NCBI GenBank assembly: GCA_902774245.1
Contig: CACYHQ010000003.1
Location: forward strand, 1 to 64,000
Length of the DNA: 64,000 bases
Source: an uncultured bacterium
Lineage (GTDB): Bacteria > Verrucomicrobiota > Lentisphaeria > Victivallales > UBA1829
Reading direction: 5' to 3'
Position 1 is the stretch's first letter; each line of letters opens with the position of its first letter. A program made the position numbers and the translations under genes. The notes under the pieces are model-generated. The model made no database searches, was not told the DNA's origin, and saw only the letters and a program-made list of their open reading frames with translations. Of this stretch, positions 41,107 to 48,303 are shown piece by piece.

Positions 41107-41128
41107 CCACCAGAAGAACGGAGAAGAA

Positions 41129-41431
41129 ATGGAACTGAAATACAACTTCGACATGCCGTATTTTTGCGTGAGGCAATGCGACGGCGAGCCGTGCTACTCG
41201 CCGCGCTTCCTCATCGTCGATCAGGTGAAAATCCAGTCTCCGGCCTGTTCCGTGGACGGCGGGAAGATCTGGAAACGCACCGTGCAATCCGTTTTGACGG
41301 GGGAACGCTTCAACGTGGACCAGGATTTGATCTTCATGTACGAAGAAGACGCCCGGAACGTCCTGTATGAAATCGCCCGATCCTTGCTGGATCAACAACT
41401 CTATGCCATGTTGCCAAAGGTGTGCAAATGA
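41129..41431 (+). CDS. Small protein of the recurrent beta-rich family
   Basis: 100 aa. MPYFCVRQCDGEPCY, VQSVLTGERFNVDQDLIFMY and EEDARNVLYEIA keep the strand order and terminal helix of the products at 38464 and 38736. Extra Cys residues are present. Ends in an ATGA overlap. Confidence 0.5.
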   Translation: MELKYNFDMPYFCVRQCDGEPCYSPRFLIVDQVKIQSPACSVDGGKIWKRTVQSVLTGERFNVDQDLIFMYEEDARNVLYEIARSLLDQQLYAMLPKVCK

Positions 41432-42096
41432 AGCGGGACGGCTTTTCAAAACTTATCGGCGAAATGAAGAAGATCGCAGACAGATATTACAGGGGCCCGG
41501 TCGGTCCAGTCATTCTTCCGGCTGAACTGAAACAGACCTACAAGGCGTTTCCGCGCCCGAAGAACAGGCAACGGATCATTTCACGTCTGGACTTCCTTTC
41601 CCGCATCGACAGGGAGCGTTTCTACCAGCCTGTCAAGATTCTGCCGGAAACGAGGAAGAAAATCGCTGGCGTCCTCTGCAACGATCTGCTTGCCGATTGG
41701 ATGCTCAAATCATCAGGAGACACATCAATGGAACAAAACCATACTTTCAAGCCTGGGGCGACTGGCTACATGATCTATCCCCGGCGTTCGTTTCGCGGGG
41801 TCATGGTCGTCAACATGCGCCGCTTCACGGTAAAACGGATCATCGTGGAGGAGAATCCGCGATTTGGCATGTACCAGACGGTCGAAGTCATCCTAAATTC
41901 CAGCTGCAAGGCGCAGTATTGCGCCCTGTTCGTCTTCGCATCGGTCGAAGAGGCCGTGAACCGGGTGTGTTCGTCCTTTCTGCCGGAAAAACAACGGAAA
42001 CGGATGATCCGCGAGTTCGAGGAATACTTTGCCGAAGTCCCGATTGAAGAAGACAAGGAAACGGCGCACACCGTCGTTACGGAGGATTTGGGATGA
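41428..42096 (+). CDS. Two-domain fusion ending in the recurrent small domain
   Basis: 222 aa. Residues 1-100 are basic and helical, without recognisable family. From residue 101 a complete recurrent-family unit begins (MEQNHTFKPGATGYMIYPRR, ALFVFASVEEAVNRV). The internal ATG at 41728 has CAGGAGACACATCA just upstream, the operon's standard start signal. A shorter product of about 122 aa may therefore also be made. Confidence 0.6.
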   Translation: MKRDGFSKLIGEMKKIADRYYRGPVGPVILPAELKQTYKAFPRPKNRQRIISRLDFLSRIDRERFYQPVKILPETRKKIAGVLCNDLLADWMLKSSGDTSMEQNHTFKPGATGYMIYPRRSFRGVMVVNMRRFTVKRIIVEENPRFGMYQTVEVILNSSCKAQYCALFVFASVEEAVNRVCSSFLPEKQRKRMIREFEEYFAEVPIEEDKETAHTVVTEDLG

Positions 42097-42341
42097 AGAC
42101 GAACTATCCGCCGCCGGAACCCGTGGCGACCATTTTTCCGCTCGAACTGCTTACCGGGCAGCGTCCGGGAATGCGGCTTGCCGCCCATGCGGAAGAACCG
42201 CCGCTTGAACTGACGGTCAACATCGAGCCGAAAAAGACCACAAACAAGGACGTGGCAACGGCGTACTACCTCTTTACGGCGTTCAACATCGTGGTTGCGC
42301 TTTACCACATCGTCCATTTCATCCTGAAAGGAAGCATCTGA
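42093..42341 (+). CDS. Small membrane protein
   Basis: 82 aa. Pro-rich N-terminal half and one C-terminal membrane helix (YYLFTAFNIVVALYHIVHFI). Coupled upstream by ATGA. Function unknown. Confidence 0.5.
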   Translation: MKTNYPPPEPVATIFPLELLTGQRPGMRLAAHAEEPPLELTVNIEPKKTTNKDVATAYYLFTAFNIVVALYHIVHFILKGSI

Positions 42342-42342
42342 C

Positions 42343-42897
42343 ATGAAGATCGAATATCCCGCGCCTCCCGATCCAGAATACCTCGACAGCAACGCGAAGC
42401 TGATCCTGGACGCCTGTTGCGGATCACGCATGTTCTGGTTCAACAAGGCGCATCCGAACGCGGTTTACATGGATAACCGCGAACTGGACGAAACCCTGTG
42501 CGACGGTCGGCGGATCGTCGTGAAGCCCGACGTGATCGGCGACTTCCGGCACATGCCTTTCCCGGACGGTTCTTTCCGGCTGGTCGTGTTCGACCCGCCG
42601 CACCTGAAACGTGCTGGCGAACGCGGCTGGATGAAGAAAAAGTACGGTTGTCTCAATCGGAATACATGGAGAGAAGACATCCGCGCCGGATTCCGCGAAT
42701 GCTTCCGCGTCCTGGTCCCGTGCGGCATCCTGATCTTCAAGTGGAATGAAGACCAGATTCCGCTTCACATGGTGATCCCGCTGTCGCCGGAGCGTCCGCT
42801 TTTCGGGCAGAAAGGCGGGAAGACGCACTGGCTGACGTTTATGAAGCCTATCGACGCACAACAAACCGTCCACAAACCGAAAGAAGAAACGCCATGA
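42343..42897 (+). CDS. SAM-dependent methyltransferase-like protein
   Basis: 184 aa. Rossmann-type methyltransferase: motif I ILDACCGSRMFWFN, then FRHMPFPDGSFRLVVFDPPH and CGILIFKWNEDQIPL. The DPPH near residue 84 is in the position of the DPPY catalytic motif of DNA amino-methyltransferases. Substrate unknown; DNA is likely given two other DNA methyltransferases in the prophage. Ends in an ATGA overlap. Confidence 0.75.
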   Translation: MKIEYPAPPDPEYLDSNAKLILDACCGSRMFWFNKAHPNAVYMDNRELDETLCDGRRIVVKPDVIGDFRHMPFPDGSFRLVVFDPPHLKRAGERGWMKKKYGCLNRNTWREDIRAGFRECFRVLVPCGILIFKWNEDQIPLHMVIPLSPERPLFGQKGGKTHWLTFMKPIDAQQTVHKPKEETP

Positions 42898-43286
42898 AAG
42901 ACCGTTCCGAACAAAAGCACGAATGGTATTTGAAGAACCGCGAACGCATACTCCAAAAACATGCGAATTGGAGAAAAAACAATCGAGAAAAAACACGCAA
43001 ATGCAGCCGGGATTATTACCAGCTGAATCGGAGCAAATTACAAAAATACAGCCGGGATTATTACTGGCGGAATCGAGAAAAGATACTTGCTGACAGGCGA
43101 GAATCCTACAAAAAGAACGCAGAAAAAGAACGCGAGGAAAGCCGCGAGCGGTACAGAAGAAACCGGGACAAGGCACTTGCCTATTCGCGCGAATGGCGCA
43201 AAAAGAACCCAAACTATCTTCGAGAATATAGAAAAAAACGAAAAATGGAGCATAGCCATGAAACGCAAGACAGCAAATCGGTTTGA
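42894..43286 (+). CDS. Repeat protein with Tyr-x-x-Asn-Arg units
   Basis: 130 aa, almost wholly built from repeats of about 12-25 residues (WYLKNRERILQKH, YYQLNRSKLQKYS, YYWRNREKILADR, RYRRNRDKALAYS). Highly basic and helical. Such repeats often precede HNH nuclease domains, but none is present here. Nucleic-acid binding is plausible. Confidence 0.55.
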   Translation: MKDRSEQKHEWYLKNRERILQKHANWRKNNREKTRKCSRDYYQLNRSKLQKYSRDYYWRNREKILADRRESYKKNAEKEREESRERYRRNRDKALAYSREWRKKNPNYLREYRKKRKMEHSHETQDSKSV

Positions 43287-43515
43287 CATCACGAAAAGAC
43301 CGCAGGGCGTGGATGTAACCCCAAGCGTAGTGTACTGCAAACTTCCAGCAGCGCAAATCCGCGACCTCACCGACACCCGGAGCCTCGAAGACTTCGCCAA
43401 CAGACTGGACGCCGCCCGGCGTGACTATCGGCGTTTCCGCCTCTTCGTCATCATCACGGCGACCACGCTGACCGTTTCCGCGTGGCTGGCCTGGTACATC
43501 ATTTCCAACCTTTAA
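43258..43515 (+). CDS. Small membrane-anchored protein
   Basis: 85 aa from the ATG at 43258, overlapping the repeat-protein gene by 29 bases. A soluble N-terminal part (ANRFDITKRPQGVDVTPSVV) and a C-terminal membrane helix (FVIITATTLTVSAWLAWYII). Function unknown. Confidence 0.5.
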   Translation: MKRKTANRFDITKRPQGVDVTPSVVYCKLPAAQIRDLTDTRSLEDFANRLDAARRDYRRFRLFVIITATTLTVSAWLAWYIISNL

Positions 43516-43524
43516 GGAGACAAC

Positions 43525-44316
43525 ATGAAATTCATCGAACCGAAAGCGGAAATCATCAAGGGGCTTCCGCCGCTCCAAAAGATCGCGCTGATCGCCCGCG
43601 TCTGTACGGGAACGCAAGACAAGGCGGAAACCACGCCGGAAGCGGCCCTGGCATTCTGCAAGAAACTGATCGGAATGGGGCATTACTCGCCTTTTGAACA
43701 CGCCCGGATCACCAAACAGCGAATCCCGAATGTCGGCGATTGTGCCTTTCCGCGTCTTCCCTACGGTTTTCAAGGCCGGGTGTCCTTCGGATACAAAGGC
43801 TACGCGCTGAACGTGCGGGACTTTCTTGCCATAGACGGAACGCTGGAACAAGCGGCAGAATGCGACGACGCGGAAGACTACCTGACCGTCTGCTTCACGG
43901 TAGACATCGGCATCGCCCGCGAACTGATCCGCCACCGGAGCATGAGCTTCATGGAACGCTCGACGCGGTGGTGCAGTTGGAGCGAGGAAAACGGCGGCAT
44001 CGAGTTCATCAAGCCGGAAGACTACCATGAAAGCACGGCCACGGAGACGGATTACAACCATGCTTTCGAGCTGGCCGAAACGTTCTATTTCGGGCTGCTC
44101 AAACGCGGGGTCCGGCGCGAAATGGCGCGTTCCGTTCTGCCGCTGGCGACGGCGACGAAGCTGTACGTTACCGGGACATACCAACACTGGACGTGGCTGC
44201 TGAATCTGCGTCTCGGCCACCGCGCACATCCGGCCATGCGGCGCGTGATGAACCAGCTGATCGAGCAACCGGACTTTCCGAAAAACGACATGCCAATCAA
44301 GGAGGCTGCAAATTGA
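43525..44316 (+). CDS. thyX: Flavin-dependent thymidylate synthase ThyX
   Basis: 263 aa. The ThyX signature RHRSMSFMERSTR lies at residues 136-148. It makes dTMP from dUMP with FAD and methylenetetrahydrofolate. With the dUTPase downstream it would supply thymidylate for phage replication. It has AAGGAGACAAC before the ATG. The next gene starts at a TTG inside its stop codon. Confidence 0.95.
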   Translation: MKFIEPKAEIIKGLPPLQKIALIARVCTGTQDKAETTPEAALAFCKKLIGMGHYSPFEHARITKQRIPNVGDCAFPRLPYGFQGRVSFGYKGYALNVRDFLAIDGTLEQAAECDDAEDYLTVCFTVDIGIARELIRHRSMSFMERSTRWCSWSEENGGIEFIKPEDYHESTATETDYNHAFELAETFYFGLLKRGVRREMARSVLPLATATKLYVTGTYQHWTWLLNLRLGHRAHPAMRRVMNQLIEQPDFPKNDMPIKEAAN

Positions 44317-44654
44317 ACACGAAGACAATCAATCCGAACTACGAAGCGTTCTTCACGGTCAAGGCGGAAGACGTCGAACCTGAATACACGGTCATCCCGG
44401 CGGGGGCCGACGATCTCAACGAGATCATCCGCGTGGAGCTGACGCAAGACGAAGATTCTTACACCCCTTTGCTTGCGGCCTGCCTGAAACAGGCGATCCG
44501 CCAGGTTTGCGGCTTCTGTCTCCGGCTGAACCATTTGAGCGACGAAAAGGCCGGGGAAGTCTGCCCGTTCAATCCGGTCGTGCCGTGCGATCCGCAGCAT
44601 TGGAAAAACATGCTGGACGCCTGTATGTACGGAGAGGACCATGCACAGCAATAA
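44313..44654 (+). CDS. Uncharacterised phage protein (TTG start)
   Basis: 113 aa. The TTG at 44313 overlaps the thyX stop as TTGA and has AGGAGG nine bases upstream; no ATG is available. Contains several Cys (IRQVCGFCLRLNHL, EVCPFNPVVPCD). Function unknown. Confidence 0.55.
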   Translation: MNTKTINPNYEAFFTVKAEDVEPEYTVIPAGADDLNEIIRVELTQDEDSYTPLLAACLKQAIRQVCGFCLRLNHLSDEKAGEVCPFNPVVPCDPQHWKNMLDACMYGEDHAQQ

Positions 44655-44865
44655 GGAAATGCCGCCCGAATTTGAGGACATCGTTGCGCTCGTCAAGTTC
44701 GAGGACATCGGACCTGCCGCCCAAATCGGCTTTCTGGCGCGGCACGAAAAATACGGCGCGGTCTTCATGCCGAAATGCTCCCGATCCGCCTGTCTCTGGG
44801 AACAGGTCATCAAATGGGACTACATGAAAGACGTTCTGCCCGGCTACACCCTTTTCTCGAAATAA
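44641..44865 (+). CDS. Small uncharacterised phage protein
   Basis: 74 aa, overlapping the previous gene by 14 bases, with GGAGAGG upstream. Contains VALVKFEDIGPAAQIGFLAR and a Cys pair (CSRSAC). Function unknown. Confidence 0.5.
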   Translation: MHSNKEMPPEFEDIVALVKFEDIGPAAQIGFLARHEKYGAVFMPKCSRSACLWEQVIKWDYMKDVLPGYTLFSK

Positions 44866-44881
44866 ACCAACAGGAAACACC

Positions 44882-45343
44882 ATGAAAAACATCTTTTCGA
44901 TCTTCAAGAAAAAACCGCTCATCATCAAGTACAAGAAACTCCACCCGGACGCGAAGCCCCCGAAGCAGGGACATTACGGAGACGCCGGATTCGACTTTTC
45001 CGTTTACTCCATCGAGCCGATCAAGGGGGAAAAAGCGGTCATCATCCATTCCGGCATCTGCGTGGAAATCCCCTACGGGTATCAAGGCGAACTGCGGGCG
45101 CGTTCGAGCGTCCACAAGACGGGCGCGGTCCTTTCCAACGGCGTCGGCACGATAGACGCCGGGTACAGGGGAGAGGTCAAAGGCGTGTTCTACCTCAACG
45201 GGAACGATAATCCTTTCGAGATTGGCGACAGATTCGCGCAGCTTGTCATCATGCCCGCGCCGCCCGTGAAATACGTCGAGGTCGAAGAATTGAGCGAAAG
45301 CGAACGGGGAGAAAACGGCTATGGAAGCACCGGAACAAAGTAA
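44882..45343 (+). CDS. dut: dUTP diphosphatase
   Basis: 153 aa, the usual length of trimeric dUTPase. All five motifs are visible: DAGFDF (34-39), RARSS (72-76), GVGTIDAGYRGE (87-98), RFAQLVI (117-123) and the C-terminal RGENGYGSTG (142-151). It hydrolyses dUTP to dUMP, the ThyX substrate, and keeps uracil out of phage DNA. Confidence 0.95.
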   Translation: MKNIFSIFKKKPLIIKYKKLHPDAKPPKQGHYGDAGFDFSVYSIEPIKGEKAVIIHSGICVEIPYGYQGELRARSSVHKTGAVLSNGVGTIDAGYRGEVKGVFYLNGNDNPFEIGDRFAQLVIMPAPPVKYVEVEELSESERGENGYGSTGTK

Positions 45344-45572
45344 AGAGGTCGCCGAGCTGAAACAGGCCGTGAACCGCTGGAAAACATGGTTCGAGCGGAT
45401 CAAGGAAGACTACGCCACGCTGAAAACGCAGTTCGACGAAGCCCAGGAAGAGAACGCCCGGCTGACGCGGGAGCGGGACGAGCTTCTGGGCGACAACACG
45501 AAGCTGAAAGCCCGCATCGACGAACTCGAAGCGAAACTGCCGCCGGAACCCGGCACGATCATTCTGCCGTAG
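45321..45572 (+). CDS. Short coiled-coil protein
   Basis: 83 aa, overlapping dut by 23 bases. Nearly all one coiled coil (EENARLTRERDELLGDNTKL), ending PPEPGTIILP. Function unknown. Confidence 0.5.
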   Translation: MEAPEQSKEVAELKQAVNRWKTWFERIKEDYATLKTQFDEAQEENARLTRERDELLGDNTKLKARIDELEAKLPPEPGTIILP

Positions 45573-45581
45573 GAGAACGCC

Positions 45582-45932
45582 ATGTTCCTGAACAAGGTCA
45601 TTATGATCGGGAATCTGACCGCGAATCCCGAAGTGAAACAGACGCCGGGCGGCGGGCTTGTCTGCTGCTTTTCGCTGGCGACGAACCGCGTCTACACGAC
45701 GCGGAGCGGCGAGAAAGAGGAAGAGGCTTGCTACATCGACGTTACCGTCTGGGGCAAGCAGGGCGAGGCTTGCGGAAAGTATCTCTCCAAGGGCCGCAGC
45801 GTCTACATCGAGGGGCGGCTTACCTACCGGACGTGGCGGGACGACCAGGGAAAACAGCGCAGCCGCCATGAGTTATGCGCGGAACACGTTCAATTTCTGG
45901 GAAGCGGGAAAGGAAACGGCAATGAACAGTAA
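45582..45932 (+). CDS. ssb: Single-stranded DNA-binding protein
   Basis: 116 aa OB-fold SSB: NKVIMIGNLTANPEVKQTPG, FSLATNRVY, YIDVTVWGKQGEACGKYLSK and YIEGRLTYRTW. It lacks the long linker and acidic tip that recruits host repair proteins, so it is a minimal phage form. ATG preceded by AGGAGAACGCC. Overlaps the next gene by 11 bases. Confidence 0.93.
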   Translation: MFLNKVIMIGNLTANPEVKQTPGGGLVCCFSLATNRVYTTRSGEKEEEACYIDVTVWGKQGEACGKYLSKGRSVYIEGRLTYRTWRDDQGKQRSRHELCAEHVQFLGSGKGNGNEQ

Positions 45933-46833
45933 GCCGACCGATGAAGAAATGGCGGCGTGTTTCGGCACGAAGAAGAAGTGCGACCGCGACTGTTCGATGA
46001 AGAAATACTGCCAGGAAGAGGCGAAAGAACACGCGGAGGACCGCCGCCGGCGCAAATTCCGCGAGACCGAATTTCACGACGAAATGGATCCCGAATCGGG
46101 AGCCGGGCATGTCAAACGCGGCTTCTCATCCGAAGAGGAAGACAGGCGGAACAACGACATCGACCCCGCCGAACTGATCCGGGCAATCGAACAGCTCGAC
46201 GCTCCGGCGAACGTCCGCCGCGAGCTGAAAGATGCAGTCCTCCGGCGTGAGGCGAACGAGGCGAACCGCGAGACAATGGGCGAGATGCTGACGCGCCTGG
46301 GGGAAATGTTCGTGTTCGACCAGACGGGTTTCGAGGTTATGTTTTTTCAAGCGTTGAGCGGATTGAACTCCTCGCAGCTGTCGAAGATACGGGGATGCAC
46401 GAAACAGAACACCAGCAAGAAGCTCAAACGCGGGCGGGAGCGGCTGACGGCGTACCGGAAAGATCACCAGACCGGGAAGATGAACGGGCGCGAACTCGGC
46501 GTGTATTTCTACGTGTACGTCCGCAAGATGAGTTTCAGGAAAGCCGCCGAACACCTCGGATGCAGCTGGATCACGGTTCTGCGGACGGCGAGAAAGTTGC
46601 AAGACGGCAATTTCGCGTGTATCAAAAAAACACACGTATCGCGCGTATGCCATGTTTTCCGCAAGAAAACGGAAGGAAAGCCTTTGACGGACGGCGAGGA
46701 AACTATCTATCAAGACGTTATGAACGAAGAAAAAAGCATCCGCGAAGTGTCGAAAAAATACAGATGTTCGGCATCCACGGTGTTTTCCCTGCGGAAACGA
46801 TTTCGGAATGTATCAAAAAACGACGCTCATTAA
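45922..46833 (+). CDS. Multi-HTH DNA-binding regulator
   Basis: 303 aa. A Cys-containing N-terminus (CFGTKKKCDRDCSMKKYC) may bind metal. The rest has three helix-turn-helix-like units: SSQLSKIRGCTKQNTSKKL, FRKAAEHLGCSWITVLRTAR and IREVSKKYRCSASTVFSLRK. The layout suggests a sigma-like or late-gene activator at the end of the early operon. Three copies of an 11-bp palindrome half-site follow immediately and may be its targets. Confidence 0.6.
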   Translation: MNSKPTDEEMAACFGTKKKCDRDCSMKKYCQEEAKEHAEDRRRRKFRETEFHDEMDPESGAGHVKRGFSSEEEDRRNNDIDPAELIRAIEQLDAPANVRRELKDAVLRREANEANRETMGEMLTRLGEMFVFDQTGFEVMFFQALSGLNSSQLSKIRGCTKQNTSKKLKRGRERLTAYRKDHQTGKMNGRELGVYFYVYVRKMSFRKAAEHLGCSWITVLRTARKLQDGNFACIKKTHVSRVCHVFRKKTEGKPLTDGEETIYQDVMNEEKSIREVSKKYRCSASTVFSLRKRFRNVSKNDAH

Positions 46834-46860
46834 GCTGCGAAAGCGCGGAGAAGCCGGAAA

Positions 46861-46942
46861 CGCGATATGTATACGAAACGGCGGTTTTCCATACATATCG
46901 CGCCGGATATGTTAAAAAAACGCGAAAAAACATACATATCGC
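46861..46942. promoter_or_regulatory. Inverted-repeat operator cluster
   Basis: CGCGATATGTAT at 46861-46872 pairs perfectly with ATACATATCGCG at 46891-46902. A third half-site, ATACATATCGC, lies at 46932-46942, and a weaker one (GGATATGTT) between. There is no T-run as in a terminator. The cluster sits between the regulator gene and the micro-protein gene at 47028. Confidence 0.6.
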
Positions 46943-47027
46943 CACGGTTGACGCATGATGCTTATATGAAGCGAGGCGCACGGCGCGTCTCCACCAAACA
47001 CAAACCAAATCACAAAGGAGCGTAATC

Positions 47028-47186
47028 ATGGCAACGAGGCCCAGGATCAACGTTACCTACCAGCCGGACGAAGGTCGGTATGTCGCCACAATGAAGCGCG
47101 GCAGAAAGACGATCCGCAACTGGGGCGTAACGCGAAGGCAAGCCGTTTCCCGTGTCCGCCGCGGCGCAGGCATGTCCGGGGGTTGA
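47028..47186 (+). CDS. Micro-protein, first of a pair
   Basis: 52 aa, basic: starts MATRPRINVTYQPDEGRYVA and ends RVRRGAGMSGG. Closely related to the product at 47296 (MATRPRI..., ATM-RGR, RVRRGAGLSGG). AAAGGAG upstream. Its stop codon is followed directly by a double-hairpin repeat. Confidence 0.65.
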   Translation: MATRPRINVTYQPDEGRYVATMKRGRKTIRNWGVTRRQAVSRVRRGAGMSGG

Positions 47187-47228
47187 GACACGGAGTGTCC
47201 CCTGTAGTGTCCGGCTACGCCCGGACAC
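47187..47228 (+). repeat. Double-hairpin repeat, copy 3
   Basis: Hairpin 1: GACAC, GGA, GTGTC (47187-47199), directly after the stop codon. Spacer of 7 bases. Hairpin 2: GTGTCCGG, loop CTACGC, CCGGACAC (47207-47228), then GAGG. Hairpin 2 differs by a single base from the host copy at 13478-13499 read on the other strand. Confidence 0.75.
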
Positions 47229-47295
47229 GAGGAACGCCGAAGAAACGGAACTCGAATAACGGTCGAACCACAAACCACCAAACCAGGAGCCTACT

Positions 47296-47478
47296 ATGGC
47301 AACGAGACCGAGAATCAGCTACCAGTACAATGCGGGGATGCCGAGAGACCCGCGCGGCAGTTTCTACACCGCCACCATGCGGCGCGGACGCGGCAGAAAG
47401 GCGATCACCGCCACCGGGAGAACCAAGCGAGCGGCAGAAGCGCGTGTCCGCCGCGGCGCGGGGCTTTCCGGCGGCTGA
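47296..47478 (+). CDS. Micro-protein, second of a pair
   Basis: 60 aa, Arg-rich paralog of the product at 47028 with a slightly longer middle (NAGMPRDPRGSFYTATM). Both keep MATRPRI at the start and RVRRGAG-SGG at the end. Followed directly by another double-hairpin repeat, so gene plus repeat may have duplicated as a unit. Confidence 0.65.
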   Translation: MATRPRISYQYNAGMPRDPRGSFYTATMRRGRGRKAITATGRTKRAAEARVRRGAGLSGG

Positions 47479-47518
47479 CACCCGGAGGGTGCCGAACAGT
47501 GCTTGCTTCGCAACGCAC
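47479..47518 (+). repeat. Double-hairpin repeat, copy 4
   Basis: Hairpin 1: CACCC, GGA, GGGTG (47479-47491) right after the stop codon. Spacer of 7 bases. Hairpin 2: GTGC with inner TTGC/GCAA, closed by GCAC (47499-47518), then GAAG. Its apex GCTTCGC is shared with copies 2 and 6. Confidence 0.65.
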
Positions 47519-47548
47519 GAAGAGACACCATGAAACCGTCCGATCCGA

Positions 47549-47577
47549 CCGCCCGTTTTCCGTCACGGGCGGTTTTT
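47549..47577 (+). terminator. Intrinsic terminator
   Basis: CCGCCCG, 10-base loop, CGGGCGG, then five T. It ends the micro-protein unit, 24 bases before the next start. Confidence 0.8.
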
Positions 47578-47601
47578 CACACAACATGAGGTCAAACAAT
47601 T

Positions 47602-48303
47602 ATGGCATTGATGGACGCGATCCGGTACGCCTCGACGCTGACGCAGAGCGTGAACGTGGGCGTATCATTGGGAAAAGACAGCGTGTGTCTTCTCGACCTG
47701 TGCGTCAAAAACTTTCGGAACGTCTATCCGTTCTTCATGTACTTCGTCCGGGGATTGAGTTTTCAGGAATCGTACATACGCTACCTGGAAGACAAATATC
47801 AGGTCGGGATCATCCGTCTCCCTCACTGGATGCTGGGGACGTGCTACTGCGGCGGGCTGTACCGCGAAACGAATTTCCTGACCGACACGTGTCCGAACAT
47901 CACGATCACGGACGTCGAAGACTACCTGACGGACGAAACCGGAACGCCGTGGTTCGCATACGGCATGATGATGTGCGAGAGCATCGAGCGGAACGCGATG
48001 ATAAAGCACAACGGCGAGGTTGACGAAGAACACCACAGAATCTATCCCCTTGCCGAATGGAATCCGAAGAAGAGTTTCCAATACCTGAAAAACCACGGAA
48101 TCCAGCTTTCGCCGGAATACCGATACGCGAAGCGATCAATCGGCGATCTCCGGCCGGAAAACGTCGCCATCGTGAAAGAGCATTTCCCGGCCGACTACGA
48201 AACGATCAAACGAATCTTCCCCTACATTGAAGCAAAGGAGTGGCAAAATGAGTTCAAAAAACAAAGGGCGCGTCTCCAAGCCCTCAACGAAGGAATGCCC
48301 TGA
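47602..48303 (+). CDS. PAPS-reductase-like PP-loop protein
   Basis: 233 aa. The PP-loop SLGKDS lies at residues 22-27 (NVGVSLGKDSVCLLDL), typical of PAPS reductase/ATP-sulfurylase-like enzymes that adenylate a substrate. Several Cys (GTCYCGG) follow. It overlaps a ParB-like gene by 56 bases. PAPS-reductase/ParB pairs such as IbrA-IbrB recur in prophages; their chemistry is unsettled. Start has TGAGGTCAAAC upstream. Confidence 0.75.
   Translation: MALMDAIRYASTLTQSVNVGVSLGKDSVCLLDLCVKNFRNVYPFFMYFVRGLSFQESYIRYLEDKYQVGIIRLPHWMLGTCYCGGLYRETNFLTDTCPNITITDVEDYLTDETGTPWFAYGMMMCESIERNAMIKHNGEVDEEHHRIYPLAEWNPKKSFQYLKNHGIQLSPEYRYAKRSIGDLRPENVAIVKEHFPADYETIKRIFPYIEAKEWQNEFKKQRARLQALNEGMP

Noticed and set aside
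43087..43257. N-terminal extension of the membrane protein at 43258 into the repeat-protein gene
   Set aside because: The upstream part is a frame-shifted reading of the repeat gene. The ATG at 43258 with GGAG fits better.
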